DNA of 43,598 nucleotides from Bacillota bacterium (GTDB lineage Bacteria > Bacillota > Clostridia > Christensenellales > Aristaeellaceae), in the NCBI GenBank assembly GCA_023396045.1, contig JAEWXD010000027.1, positions 1 through 43,598 on the forward strand, written 5' to 3'. Under the pieces are notes generated by a model. It did not search any database. It was not told where the DNA came from and worked only from the letters and a program-made list of their open reading frames with translations. Below are positions 8,485 to 17,289 of the stretch, piece by piece; position 1 is the stretch's first letter; the number at the start of each line of letters is the position of its first letter. Made by a program: the position numbers and the translations under genes.

Positions 8485-10156
8485 TGCAATACAAAGCAGT
8501 TATGCGCAAGAAATTTTAAGCGTAGATAGCCTTGCGGAAAGTTTAGAAGTACCACCCAATAAAGAAATGGGCGACTATGCCTTCCCCTGCTTTAAATTAA
8601 GCAAAGCACTCAAAGCTGCCCCACCTATGATAGCAGATGTTTTAAGCAAAGCCATTGTAAGTGAAACAGCAAGCGCAAAGGCAGTTGGCGGCTATTTAAA
8701 CTTTTTCTTAGAGCGTGAAAACTTTGCCAGACGCACATTGGATGCTTTGCAAAAGCAAGGCGAACAATTTGGTAGTAATACCATGGGTAACGATAAAACC
8801 ATTTGTTTAGACTATTCCTCTATTAACATTGCAAAACGTTTCCACTTGGGGCATTTAAGCACTACAATGATTGGCAACAGCTTAAAGCGCATATTTGACT
8901 TTTTAGGTTATAAAACCGTAGCCATCAACCACTTAGGCGACTGGGGCACGCAATTTGGCAAACTCATTTACGCCTATAAAACTTGGGGCAATGCCGAAGA
9001 ATTGGAAAAAAACGGTGTAGAAGCATTAACTGCACTATATGTAAAATTCCATGAAGAAGCAGAAAAAGACTCAAGTTTAGACGATGAAGGCAGAAAATGG
9101 TTTAAAGCCATAGAAGACGGAAACGAAGAAGCTTTACAACTTTTTAACTGGTTTAAAGAGTTGACCTTGCGTGATAGCCAAGTGGTATATGATATGCTTG
9201 GCGTAAACTTTGACAGTTACGCAGGTGAAAGTTTTTACAACGATAAAATGGATCGTGTAATAGATGAATTAAAAGCAAAACAAATTTTACAAAATAGTGA
9301 AGGTGCCAGCGTTGTAGATTTAGAAGCCTATGATATGCCCCCTTGCCTTATTTTAAAAAAAGACGGGGCCACACTATATGCAACACGTGATATTGCAGCT
9401 GCACTCTATCGCCATGATACCTACAAATTTGACCAATGTTTATATGTGGTTGCCTATCAACAGGATTTGCACTTTAAACAATTCTTCAAGGTGGTAGAAC
9501 TCATGGGTTATGAGTTTGCCAAGAACTTAAAGCACGTTGCCTTTGGTATGATAAGTTACGAAGGCCAAGCACTTTCTACCCGTAAAGGCCATGTAGTATT
9601 TTTAGAAGATTTATTGAAGCAAGCCTGTGATAAAGCGCTGGCTATTATCAACGAAAAAACACCTAACTTAGAAAATAAAGAAGAAGTTGCCAAACAAGTT
9701 GGTATTGGTGCAGTGATTTATACAGACTTGCAAAACAACAGAATTAAAGATATTGACTTCAGGTGGGATAGAGCCTTGAACTTTGACGGCGAAACCGGCC
9801 CTTATGTGCAATATACCCATGCAAGATGTTGCTCTGTATTGCGTAAGGCAGAAGAATTGGCACTTGGTACCTTAGACTACACTGCCCTATCCGACGACTG
9901 GGCGCAACAGTTATTGCGTTTGTTAAGCAGATTCCCAGAAACTGTGCAACAAGCAGCAGAAAAATATGAACCTTCTATTATTACAAGGTTTATGACAGAA
10001 ATTGCCAAAGCTTATAACAAATATTATTACGAACAGCGCATTATTACCGAAGACCCTGCAGCCACTGCAGCCCGTGTAGCGCTAACTCATGCAACCAAGG
10101 ATGTATTAAAAACAGCCATGTACCTCATCGGTATGAGTGCACCGGAAAGAATGTAA
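8453..10156 (+). CDS. argS: arginyl-tRNA synthetase
   Basis: A 567-residue class I synthetase that charges tRNA-Arg. The HIGH motif appears as HLGH at 131-134 within SINIAKRFHLGHL. The KMSKS equivalent is the STRKG stretch, as is usual for ArgRS. The N-terminal Arg-tRNA recognition domain (about 1-85) and the C-terminal DALR anticodon-binding domain (about 450-567, ending in GMSAPERM) are both complete. A GAGGAAG site precedes the ATG, which overlaps the pseudouridine synthase by 32 bases. The TAA stop overlaps the next start codon by one base, so this is one operon. Confidence 0.97.
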   Translation: MKEILAKLIFDAIQSSYAQEILSVDSLAESLEVPPNKEMGDYAFPCFKLSKALKAAPPMIADVLSKAIVSETASAKAVGGYLNFFLERENFARRTLDALQKQGEQFGSNTMGNDKTICLDYSSINIAKRFHLGHLSTTMIGNSLKRIFDFLGYKTVAINHLGDWGTQFGKLIYAYKTWGNAEELEKNGVEALTALYVKFHEEAEKDSSLDDEGRKWFKAIEDGNEEALQLFNWFKELTLRDSQVVYDMLGVNFDSYAGESFYNDKMDRVIDELKAKQILQNSEGASVVDLEAYDMPPCLILKKDGATLYATRDIAAALYRHDTYKFDQCLYVVAYQQDLHFKQFFKVVELMGYEFAKNLKHVAFGMISYEGQALSTRKGHVVFLEDLLKQACDKALAIINEKTPNLENKEEVAKQVGIGAVIYTDLQNNRIKDIDFRWDRALNFDGETGPYVQYTHARCCSVLRKAEELALGTLDYTALSDDWAQQLLRLLSRFPETVQQAAEKYEPSIITRFMTEIAKAYNKYYYEQRIITEDPAATAARVALTHATKDVLKTAMYLIGMSAPERM

Positions 10157-10923
10157 TGCAAAACATCAGCAGTACCAAAAACAGCAAAATACAATATATC
10201 AAAAGCCTATACACAAGCAAAGGCAGAACAGAACATGCCGCCTTTGTAGTAGAGGGTGAACACATGGTGCAAGAAGCTTTACAATATGCCAATGTGCAGT
10301 GTATTGCAGTGGATGAAAGCTATGTGGAAAAATATAAAAACTTATTGCAAGGTGAGGTATTGCTTTGCACAAGCAATGTATTTAAAAGCATTAGTGATAC
10401 CAAAACCCCACAAGGTATTTGTGCCGTTTGCAATATGCAAGAAAGCCCTGCCTTAAGCAATAAAATTTTGATTTGCAATGCTGTACAAGACCCGGGCAAT
10501 GTTGGAACTTTGATTCGTACAGCAGATGCAGCCGGCTTTTCTGTGTTATTAGATAACCAATGCGCAGATATTTATAACCCCAAAGTATTACGCTCTACCA
10601 TGGGCAGTATATTTCACATTGCTGTGAAACGCAGTGCCAATATAGAGCACAATGTACGAACGCTTATAAACGATGGTTTTGCTGTGTATGCCGCCATATT
10701 GGGTGGAGAAGCGTTTTATGAACGAAAAAAAGATGCCTCTAAACTTGCCATTATGATAGGCAATGAAGGCAAAGGTATTGCGCCTGCATTGCAAGAACTT
10801 TGCACACATACATTCACTTTACCTATGTTGGGTAAGGCGGAATCTCTAAATGCGGGAGTAGCCGGTGCCATTATGATGTATGATATTATTCGAAAGGATA
10901 AAGAGAATGAACAAAGAATATAG
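10156..10923 (+). CDS. TrmH/SpoU-family RNA 2'-O-methyltransferase
   Basis: A 255-residue SPOUT methyltransferase. The three SpoU motifs are present: the NVGTLIRTADAAGF stretch (motif 1), MIGNEGKGI (motif 2), and LPMLGKAESLNAGVAGAIMM (motif 3, the deep-knot SAM site). The short N-terminal substrate-binding domain (about 1-95) resembles RlmB/TsnR-like proteins. The target is likely a ribose in 23S rRNA, though a tRNA target cannot be excluded. The start overlaps the argS stop by one base (TAATG). Confidence 0.9.
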   Translation: MQNISSTKNSKIQYIKSLYTSKGRTEHAAFVVEGEHMVQEALQYANVQCIAVDESYVEKYKNLLQGEVLLCTSNVFKSISDTKTPQGICAVCNMQESPALSNKILICNAVQDPGNVGTLIRTADAAGFSVLLDNQCADIYNPKVLRSTMGSIFHIAVKRSANIEHNVRTLINDGFAVYAAILGGEAFYERKKDASKLAIMIGNEGKGIAPALQELCTHTFTLPMLGKAESLNAGVAGAIMMYDIIRKDKENEQRI

Positions 10924-11986
10924 TATTCAGCTTTTAGAAAAGCTGTGCAACGCCAAAGGGGCGCCCGGTTTTGAAGATGAAGTGATTGCCATAGTGGAAG
11001 AAGAAAGCAAAAACTTTGGCCCACAAAACCAAGACAGCATGTTAAATTTCTATGTGCATAGAAAAGAAAACACCGGTAACAAGCCATTGGTGCAATTAGA
11101 CAGCCATACCGATGAAGTTGCATTTGTAATACAAGCAATTAAGCCAAATGGTACATTGCAATTTATTACTGCCGGCAGCTGGACACCGCACAATATCCCC
11201 GCCCATAAAGTATATGTACGCAATAAATTCGGCAAGTATATCCCCGGTATTGTAGCAAGTACTCCCCCTCATTTTATGAGTGAAGCAGATAGAAATAAGC
11301 CATTGACCCTTTCTGCTTTAAGCATTGATATTGGCGCTCGCAGCAGAGAAGAAGCCATTAACAGCTTTGGTATACGTATTGGCGAGCCTGCTGTGCCTGC
11401 CGTAGAATTCAGCTATGACGAAGAGCATGACCTCATGCTTGCAAAGGCCTTTGATAACCGTTTGGGTGTAGCTTCTACCATAGATACCATGCGTGCTTTG
11501 GAAAATGAAAACTTAAATGTAGATGTTGTTTGTACATTCTCTACCCAAGAAGAAGTAGGTTGCCGTGGTGCAAAGCTTTCTGCAAACACCGTACAGGCAG
11601 ACGTAGCCATTGTATTTGAAGGCTGCCCAGCTGACGATACTACCATTGTGCCGGATTATTTAATTCAAACTGCCCTAAAAAAAGGACCTATGCTTCGCCA
11701 TATTGATATTAGCATGGTTACTAACCCAAGATGGCAACGTTTTGCGTTGGATACCGCTGCAGAATTTGATATACCAGTACAGGAGGCTGTACGCTCCGGC
11801 GGTGGCACAAACGGTTCTGCCATTCATATCAGTGGCAAAGGTGTGCCTTGCATTGTAATCGGTATGCCTGTACGCTATGCCCATACCCATTATTGCTATG
11901 CAAGCTATGAAGATTATCAAAATGCCGTGAAGTTGGCTGTTGCATTAATAAAAAAATTAAACAAAGAAATCGTTGAAACATTTTAG
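10907..11986 (+). CDS. M42 family aminopeptidase
   Basis: A 359-residue dinuclear-metal peptidase (PepA/FrvX/TET-like) that trims N-terminal residues from peptides in the cytoplasm. Metal ligands fit the family: DSHTDE at 65-70 (normally AHMDE), the EEVGCRGA block carrying the catalytic Glu, the ligand Glu in VFEGCPADD, and the final His in RYAHTHYCYAS. I chose ATG 10907 because it has an AAGGA site and gives a family-like N-terminus; it overlaps the previous gene by 17 bases. Substituting Ser for Ala before the first metal His is a minor departure from the family. Confidence 0.9.
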   Translation: MNKEYSIQLLEKLCNAKGAPGFEDEVIAIVEEESKNFGPQNQDSMLNFYVHRKENTGNKPLVQLDSHTDEVAFVIQAIKPNGTLQFITAGSWTPHNIPAHKVYVRNKFGKYIPGIVASTPPHFMSEADRNKPLTLSALSIDIGARSREEAINSFGIRIGEPAVPAVEFSYDEEHDLMLAKAFDNRLGVASTIDTMRALENENLNVDVVCTFSTQEEVGCRGAKLSANTVQADVAIVFEGCPADDTTIVPDYLIQTALKKGPMLRHIDISMVTNPRWQRFALDTAAEFDIPVQEAVRSGGGTNGSAIHISGKGVPCIVIGMPVRYAHTHYCYASYEDYQNAVKLAVALIKKLNKEIVETF

Positions 11987-11994
11987 GAGGACTT

Positions 11995-12432
11995 ATGTTA
12001 GCATTAGCAAGCGACCACGCTGGTTATCCATTAAAAGAAGAAATAAAAAAATACCTTAATGAACAAGGTATTGCCTATGAAGATTTTGGAACCCACTCTT
12101 TAGATAGTGTAGATTATCCTGTATATGCACAAAAATGTGCTGAAGCTGTTGCAAGTAAACAGTATGAAAAAGGCCTATTATTCTGTGGCACCGGCATTGG
12201 TATTTCTATTGCTGCAAATAAGGTAAGGGGTATTCGTTGCTGCGTATGCACTGAACCTTTTAGTGCAAAAATGAGCCGCGAGCATAATGATGCTAACATG
12301 TTGGCCTTAGGCGCACGTGTAGTGGGTGTAGACTTAGCCAAAGAAATTATACACATTTGGCTTACTACACCGTATAGCCAAGGTGAACGCCATAGCAAAC
12401 GCATTTGCCAAATTCACCAAATAGAAGAATAG
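11995..12432 (+). CDS. rpiB: ribose-5-phosphate isomerase B
   Basis: A 145-residue RpiB/LacAB-type sugar isomerase interconverting ribose-5-phosphate and ribulose-5-phosphate in the pentose phosphate pathway. ASDHAGY (5-11) gives the substrate-binding Asp-His, and GLLFCGTGIGISIAANK carries the catalytic Cys at residue 64. The SREHNDANMLALGARV block completes the site. A strong AGGAGG lies just upstream. It is the last gene of the run, only 8 bases after the peptidase, and ends at a strong hairpin. An allose- or galactose-6-phosphate isomerase role is possible but less likely. Confidence 0.95.
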   Translation: MLALASDHAGYPLKEEIKKYLNEQGIAYEDFGTHSLDSVDYPVYAQKCAEAVASKQYEKGLLFCGTGIGISIAANKVRGIRCCVCTEPFSAKMSREHNDANMLALGARVVGVDLAKEIIHIWLTTPYSQGERHSKRICQIHQIEE

Positions 12433-12433
12433 T

Positions 12434-12464
12434 AAAAATGGTTTCCATAACGGAAACCATTTTT
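12434..12464. terminator. bidirectional hairpin terminator after rpiB
   Basis: A perfect 13-base-pair stem (12434-12446 with 12452-12464) with a 5-base loop and T/A-rich ends. It serves rpiB and the convergent chromate-family gene, whose stop lies at its right arm. Confidence 0.88.
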
Positions 12465-13012
12465 TATAGTTTAAAAAGTATGCCAAGTACAGCACCGATC
12501 AGAATAAACAAAACGGGGTGTACTTTTTTGAATGACTTTAATTGCATACAGATAAAAAAGAGAATAAATAATGCAAAATGTAATATTTGAAACCGTGTAT
12601 CTTTAATTATACTTAAACGAAATACTGTAAGGCCAGCTGCTGCAATTAGACCGGTAACACCTGCACGCAAACCTTCTAAGGCTTTTAGTACAATAGGATT
12701 TTCTGCAAACTTTTGCAAAACCTTACTTAATAAAATAATGACAATTACAGAAGGTAACACCAAAGAAAGTGTTGCTACAACACCACCTAAAATACCACTG
12801 CCTAAAAAACCAACATAGGTGCTTAGGTTTACACCCATAGGCCCAGGGGTACTTTCTGAAACAGCAATAAGATCTGCCAATTGTTGTTGGTTAACCCAAT
12901 GAGGGTAATGACGACTAAGTTCCATAAAATATGGCAAAGTAGCTAAGCCACCCCCTATAGAAAACAAGCCAATTTTAAACAGCTCAAAGCACAAAAGAAG
13001 TAAATTATTCAT
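12464..13012 (-). CDS. chromate transporter family protein, half-size (second subunit)
   Basis: A 182-residue membrane protein of the CHR family in its short-chain form, in which two single-domain proteins act together. Family signatures are the FSIGGGLATLPYF stretch at about 16-28 and the ESTPGPMGVNLSTYVG stretch at about 52-67. It overlaps its upstream partner by 8 bases. CHR proteins move chromate or sulfate-like anions, but in anaerobes without chromate stress the true substrate is usually unknown. About five or six hydrophobic segments are visible. Confidence 0.9.
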   Translation of the reverse strand: MNNLLLLCFELFKIGLFSIGGGLATLPYFMELSRHYPHWVNQQQLADLIAVSESTPGPMGVNLSTYVGFLGSGILGGVVATLSLVLPSVIVIILLSKVLQKFAENPIVLKALEGLRAGVTGLIAAAGLTVFRLSIIKDTRFQILHFALFILFFICMQLKSFKKVHPVLFILIGAVLGILFKL

Positions 13013-13562
13013 GTTTACCCCCTAAAAAAGCTATGCCTGCTAACGCGGCCAACAGCGTAATAATAATAGGAGAAACATTGAATAGTGCAACACTTACAAA
13101 AGCAATTACTGCAATGGCAATTTTTAAATATCCTTTTACATTGCTTTTAAACAGTTTTACAACCGTTGCAGCAATGAGTGCCGTTACGGCTACACGAACA
13201 CCTGAAAAGGCATGGATTACAGCTGCACTACCAAACGCAAGTTGTAAAGCATTGGCAACCAGTAGAATAATAATTATACTGGGTGTAATAATGCCTAAGG
13301 TTGCAATTGCAGCCCCTAATATACCTGCTGTTTTATAGCCTACAAAGGTAGCGGTATTTACCGCAATGATGCCCGGGGTGCATTGCCCAATGGCAAAATA
13401 ATTCAATAATTCTTCTTCTGTGGCCCAATGCTTGGTTTCTACCACCTGTTTGGTAAGCAAGGGCAACATGGCAAGCCCACCCCCAAAGGTGAACAAGCCG
13501 ATTTGAAAAAAGCTTATAAAGAGTTCTTTACTAATTTGATATTTATTTGTTTTCATACGCAT
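13005..13562 (-). CDS. chromate transporter family protein, half-size (first subunit)
   Basis: A 185-residue partner of the next gene, also a single CHR domain. It has GLFTFGGGLAMLPLL near the N-terminus and GQCTPGIIAVNTATFVG in the next loop. Start choice is uncertain: ATG 13562 (MRMKT) or 13556 (MKT); neither has a clear ribosome binding site. Both overlap the upstream hydrolase gene by 14-20 bases, so translation is probably coupled. A longer extension to 13640 would lie entirely inside the upstream gene. Confidence 0.88.
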   Translation of the reverse strand: MRMKTNKYQISKELFISFFQIGLFTFGGGLAMLPLLTKQVVETKHWATEEELLNYFAIGQCTPGIIAVNTATFVGYKTAGILGAAIATLGIITPSIIIILLVANALQLAFGSAAVIHAFSGVRVAVTALIAATVVKLFKSNVKGYLKIAIAVIAFVSVALFNVSPIIITLLAALAGIAFLGGKHE

Positions 13563-14256
13563 TACAAAGTGAAACAAAATCTGCAAAAATTCGTTCTGTA
13601 ACTTTGTTGTTTTCCCTTTCTGGATGCCACTGAACAGCAATAATATTTGTGTACATAGGGCAATAATAAGCCTCTATAATGCCATCTGTACCTGTTACAG
13701 AAGGTAAAAAACCCGGTGCAAGTACTTTTACAGCTTGGTGGTGATATGTATTTACTTTACACTTTTCACCTGCAAACCAACGTTCTGCCGGTGTATTTTC
13801 TAAAACGATACAAGGATGGCTGTTGTTATACTGTACATCTTCACATACATGTTGCAAAGCATTTTGTACCTGGCTGGGAATGTCTTGATATAATGTACCA
13901 CCCAGCGCAACATTTATTAGTTGAAAGCCTCTGCAAATACCCAAAATTGGCATTTTGCGTTTCATTGCTTCCTTAATAACCAAAAGCTCCACAGTATCTC
14001 TTGCGTCTACCAACTTACCTAATTTTTCATGTGGTTCTTCGCCATAATGTTTAGGGTTTACATCATTGCCACCACAAAGGACTATGCCTGAAAAACAGTC
14101 TAAATATTCGCCTATTTCTTCTTCGTTTACTTGGTAAGGAAATATGCTGCAAAGTAAGCCGGATTGCTGTACTGCATTTACATAAACATGATCTACAAAT
14201 TGCCTTTTTTCGTCAACTTGAATACTGCCGCAAAGTGCGACCATCGGTTTTTTCAT
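13543..14256 (-). CDS. gamma-glutamyl-gamma-aminobutyrate hydrolase family protein (PuuD-like, C26)
   Basis: A 237-residue class I amidotransferase-fold hydrolase that cleaves gamma-glutamyl bonds. It has the canonical CGGNDVNPKHYGE loop (61-73), the nucleophile Cys108 in GICRGFQLINVALGG, and the catalytic His/Glu in VQWHPERE. NTYHHQAV is the substrate-side motif. A GGAGT site precedes the ATG. Unlike PuuD in enterobacteria, no putrescine-pathway genes are adjacent, so the physiological gamma-glutamyl compound is open. It is transcribed with the two chromate-family genes from a promoter facing psuK. Confidence 0.92.
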   Translation of the reverse strand: MKKPMVALCGSIQVDEKRQFVDHVYVNAVQQSGLLCSIFPYQVNEEEIGEYLDCFSGIVLCGGNDVNPKHYGEEPHEKLGKLVDARDTVELLVIKEAMKRKMPILGICRGFQLINVALGGTLYQDIPSQVQNALQHVCEDVQYNNSHPCIVLENTPAERWFAGEKCKVNTYHHQAVKVLAPGFLPSVTGTDGIIEAYYCPMYTNIIAVQWHPERENNKVTERIFADFVSLCNAYENK

Positions 14257-14270
14257 AGGAACTCCTTTGA

Positions 14271-14299
14271 TTGAAATTTTTCATTTTTTTTGGTATACT
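14271..14299 (+). promoter_or_regulatory. sigma-A promoter of psuK-psuG
   Basis: TTGAAA (14271-14276), a 17-base spacer and TATACT (14294-14299). The psuK start codon is 50 bases downstream. Confidence 0.7.
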
Positions 14300-14308
14300 G
14301 CTTAATTG

Positions 14309-14338
14309 ATTATACTACTAAATACCTATGTATTGCAA
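14309..14338 (-). promoter_or_regulatory. promoter of the PuuD-like/chromate operon
   Basis: On the minus strand: -35 TTGCAA (14338-14333), an 18-base spacer and -10 TATAAT (14314-14309). It lies just past the -10 box of the psuK promoter, so the two divergent promoters overlap in their transcribed regions. Confidence 0.6.
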
Positions 14339-14349
14339 GTGGAGGAAAG

Positions 14350-15270
14350 ATGAATAATTATGTAGTAGTTGTTGGCGGTGCCAATGTAGATATCTCTGCG
14401 AGCAGTTTTAATGCCATTAAAATGGAGGATAGCAATCCCGGTAAAATAGAAATGCGCCCCGGTGGCGTTGGACGAAATATTGCTGAAAATCTATGTAGAT
14501 TAGGTGTAGATACTTACCTTATCAGCGCTTTATCTGACGATGTATATTCTAAGCTAATAAAAGATGATTCCGCCACCTTTGGTTTGCATTTAGAAAAAAG
14601 TGCTTTTGTAGAAAATAGCAATTGCGGCTTGTATCTTTGTATCAATGACCCGAGCGGTGATATGCTGGTTGCTGTAAATTCTATGGAAATTTGTAACGCC
14701 ATTACACCGGAGATTATTGAACAACATTTAGATTTTATCAATAAAGCCAGCCTTGTGGTTTTAGACACCAATATACCTGAACAGACTTTACATTATATTT
14801 GTGATACTGTTACAGCCCCTCTTGCTTGCGATTTGGTATCTGTAGCAAAATGCAGCAAAATGAAAAGCAAATTAGGTTCGCTTAGCATATTAAAAGCCAA
14901 TCGTTTTGAAGCAGAAGCCATCAGTGGAATGAAAATTGAAAAACAAAGCCAATTGGAAGAAGCATGCAAAAAGCTCTGTGCAAGTGGTATAAAAAATGTG
15001 ATTGTTACTTTGGGTGCACAAGGAGCATATTATTATAACCAAATTGAAAAAGGCCATATAGCCCCTGTACCTTGCACTGTAATGAATACCACCGGCTGTG
15101 GCGATGCCTTTATGGGTGCCGCCTGCGCCTGCTTTATTACTAATCCATCGCTATGTGAAATGGCGAAATATGGTATTGTGGCTGCAAGCCTCACTGCCTC
15201 ACACAATGGGCCAGTAATGCCATATCTTTCCATAGAAATGATAGAAAGACAAAAAAAGAATTTACGTTAG
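14350..15270 (+). CDS. psuK: pseudouridine kinase (PfkB family)
   Basis: A 306-residue ribokinase-fold sugar kinase. The C-terminal signature NTTGCGDAFMGA carries the catalytic Asp at about residue 252, and the N-terminal MRPGGVGRNIAENLCRLG block at 35-52 is the substrate side. Its assignment as pseudouridine kinase rests on being 9 bases upstream of psuG; together the pair phosphorylates pseudouridine and splits it into uracil and ribose-5-phosphate. GGAGG at 14341-14345 selects the ATG at 14350; an upstream extension to 14290 has no support and overlaps the promoter. Other PfkB substrates remain possible in principle. Confidence 0.88.
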   Translation: MNNYVVVVGGANVDISASSFNAIKMEDSNPGKIEMRPGGVGRNIAENLCRLGVDTYLISALSDDVYSKLIKDDSATFGLHLEKSAFVENSNCGLYLCINDPSGDMLVAVNSMEICNAITPEIIEQHLDFINKASLVVLDTNIPEQTLHYICDTVTAPLACDLVSVAKCSKMKSKLGSLSILKANRFEAEAISGMKIEKQSQLEEACKKLCASGIKNVIVTLGAQGAYYYNQIEKGHIAPVPCTVMNTTGCGDAFMGAACACFITNPSLCEMAKYGIVAASLTASHNGPVMPYLSIEMIERQKKNLR

Positions 15271-15279
15271 GAGAAAAAT

Positions 15280-16200
15280 ATGAACTTACAAAAATATCTT
15301 TGGGTAAACCCTGAAGTACAAAAAGCATTAGATGAAAATAAACCGGTAGTAGCATTGGAATCTACCATTATTTCTCACGGTATGCCCTACCCTAAAAATG
15401 TACAAACCGCCTTAGAAGTAGAAGAAGTAATTCGTAAAAACGGTGCAGTGCCTGCAACCATAGCCATTATTCAAGGTAAAATTTGTGTTGGCATTAACCA
15501 TGAACAAATTGAATACCTTGGCAAAAAAGGCTTACATGTAACCAAGGCAAGCCGTAGAGATTTACCTGTATTGTTAGCCCGTGGCGAAGACGGTGCAACC
15601 ACTGTTGCCACCACTATGATAGGTGCTGCCCTTGCCGGTATTAAAGTATTTGCCACCGGCGGTATTGGCGGCGTACACCGAGGTGCTGAAACCACAATGG
15701 ATATTTCTGCCGATTTGGAAGAATTGGCACAAACACCTGTATTGGTTGTTTGTGCAGGTGCAAAATCTATATTGGACTTAGGTTTAACCTTAGAATATTT
15801 AGAAACCAAAGGTGTACCGGTCATTGGTTATCAAACCCAAGAACTCCCTGCTTTTTATACCCGTCAAAGTGGTTTTGGTGTGGATTATAGAATTGATACA
15901 GCAAAAGAAATTGCTGAAGCATTTGCCGTAAAAGATGCTTGTGGCCTATCCGGTGGTATGCTTGTAACCAACCCAATTCCTGAAGAGTATTCTATGGATA
16001 AAAACATAATTGATGCAACCATTGCAAAGGCCGTACAAGAAGCAGAAGCGCAAGGCATCAAAGGTAAAGAAACCACACCTTTCTTACTTGATAAAATTCA
16101 AAAATTAACCGGTGGTGAAAGCCTTGCAAGCAACATTGCTTTGGTATTTAACAACGCCAAGCTTGGTGCAGAAATTGCAAAAGAATACAGTGCACTTTAA
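15280..16200 (+). CDS. psuG: pseudouridine-5'-phosphate glycosidase
   Basis: A 306-residue enzyme that reversibly breaks the C-C glycosidic bond of pseudouridine 5'-phosphate, giving uracil and ribose-5-phosphate. The N-terminal VALESTIISHGMPYP stretch (24-38) includes the conserved Glu27. The GATTVATTMIGAALAGIKVF and GGIGGVHRGAETTMD blocks are the family core, and full length is kept. The product feeds the pentose phosphate pathway, where rpiB, 3 kb upstream, also acts. It ends at a strong terminator. Confidence 0.95.
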   Translation: MNLQKYLWVNPEVQKALDENKPVVALESTIISHGMPYPKNVQTALEVEEVIRKNGAVPATIAIIQGKICVGINHEQIEYLGKKGLHVTKASRRDLPVLLARGEDGATTVATTMIGAALAGIKVFATGGIGGVHRGAETTMDISADLEELAQTPVLVVCAGAKSILDLGLTLEYLETKGVPVIGYQTQELPAFYTRQSGFGVDYRIDTAKEIAEAFAVKDACGLSGGMLVTNPIPEEYSMDKNIIDATIAKAVQEAEAQGIKGKETTPFLLDKIQKLTGGESLASNIALVFNNAKLGAEIAKEYSAL

Positions 16201-16212
16201 TTCATAAAACAC

Positions 16213-16248
16213 AAAACTCCTTCTTATAATAATCTAAGAAGGAGTTTT
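16213..16248. terminator. bidirectional terminator after psuG
   Basis: A perfect 14-base-pair stem (16213-16226 with 16235-16248) and an 8-base loop, with a T run on the plus side. It is shared with the convergent radical SAM gene, which stops at 16247. Confidence 0.88.
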
Positions 16249-17119
16249 ATTTTTGTGCAGATTTTTTTATCTTTTCGTGATAGAAAAAGTTCACCATTGT
16301 GGGTGAAGCGGAAAATGGTTGATAAAAATCATCTTCATTGGTGGTATAGAGCAAATTTTTTTCTTTGGCAAAGGCACGCATTCTGGCATCTAATATTTCC
16401 CAATATACAGCATTATTATGCAGATATATTTCTTCATATAAAGGAAGTAAATTAAAATGTTTTTTAGCTATATATTGCAAAATACTATATTTATAATCGC
16501 CGCGAAGGTTTAAATTTTCAAGCCAAATAAGATTACAGTAGGCTTTTACTCGCTCTATAATGGCCTCTACATCAGTTATCTCCGGAAATATAGGTGCAAC
16601 AAAACATGTGGTGCGTATACCGTTTTGGTGTAACTGTTCCATGGCATACAGTCTTTTTTGAATGCTTGGGGCTTTGTCCATATCTGCTTTAAAGCTTTCA
16701 TCTAAGGTGTTAATACTAAAACCAACACGCATATTGGGGAAGCTTTTTAATAAAGTGATATCTCTAAGAACCAAGTCTGATTTTGTTAAAATGGTAATAT
16801 TTACATTTATATCTTGCAAGGCTTCTAAAAATGCACGCGTTCTGCCAAAGGTTTCTTCCTGTGGTAAATAAGGATCAGTTACAGAACCTAAGGCAATACT
16901 CTTGCCTGCTAATTTTTGAGGGTTTGGAATCTTGTCCCAAAATTTTACATCCACAAAAGTACCCCAAGGCTCAGTGTGATTTGTAAAGCGTTTCATATAG
17001 CTTGCATAGCAATACTTACAAGCATGGCTACACCCTACATAAGGATTCACAGAAAAGTCGCAAACGGGGAGGTTAGACTTTGTAAGTATATTTTGGCATT
17101 GTATTTGTTGAATAAACAT
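16247..17119 (-). CDS. radical SAM protein (SplB-like, COG1533)
   Basis: A 290-residue radical SAM enzyme. The iron-sulfur cluster motif is C30-x3-C34-x2-C37 in VGCSHACKYCYAS, and the following KFWDKIP, GSVTDPYLPQE and ITILTKSDLVLRD segments match the spore photolyase-like/DNA repair photolyase group. The role of this subgroup is not well established. No second cluster motif or partner gene is obvious. A GAGGGG-type ribosome binding site precedes the ATG. It stands alone between psuG and the ABC module. Confidence 0.85.
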   Translation of the reverse strand: MFIQQIQCQNILTKSNLPVCDFSVNPYVGCSHACKYCYASYMKRFTNHTEPWGTFVDVKFWDKIPNPQKLAGKSIALGSVTDPYLPQEETFGRTRAFLEALQDINVNITILTKSDLVLRDITLLKSFPNMRVGFSINTLDESFKADMDKAPSIQKRLYAMEQLHQNGIRTTCFVAPIFPEITDVEAIIERVKAYCNLIWLENLNLRGDYKYSILQYIAKKHFNLLPLYEEIYLHNNAVYWEILDARMRAFAKEKNLLYTTNEDDFYQPFSASPTMVNFFYHEKIKKSAQK

Positions 17120-17250
17120 ATTTCCCCTCCTGTTGCTGTTCTATATTTATATTAGTTTGAAAACAACACAATTACAAGTATATTCTATTGCATAGTTGTG
17201 AATTTTACACCTTTTTTAATGAATTGTAGGATAGATAAAACGGAAATTTT

Positions 17251-17259
17251 TGATACAAT
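17251..17259 (+). promoter_or_regulatory. putative extended -10 promoter of the ABC/two-component module
   Basis: TGATACAAT, an extended -10 element, lies 30 bases before the binding-protein start codon. No good -35 box is seen, consistent with an extended -10 or an activator-dependent promoter, for example one controlled by the AraC-type regulator at the end of this module. Confidence 0.4.
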
Positions 17260-17289
17260 ATAAACAAATAATTGAAAAGGAGAATAAAG

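Noticed and set aside
10716..11138. A 140-residue minus-strand ORF across the SpoU and M42 genes
   Set aside because: Both plus-strand genes are well supported; this is an antisense shadow.
16247..17119. True spore photoproduct lyase
   Set aside because: The radical SAM motif fits the SplB-like superfamily, but length and other residues are those of the general COG1533 group; no sporulation genes are adjacent, so I do not call it splB.
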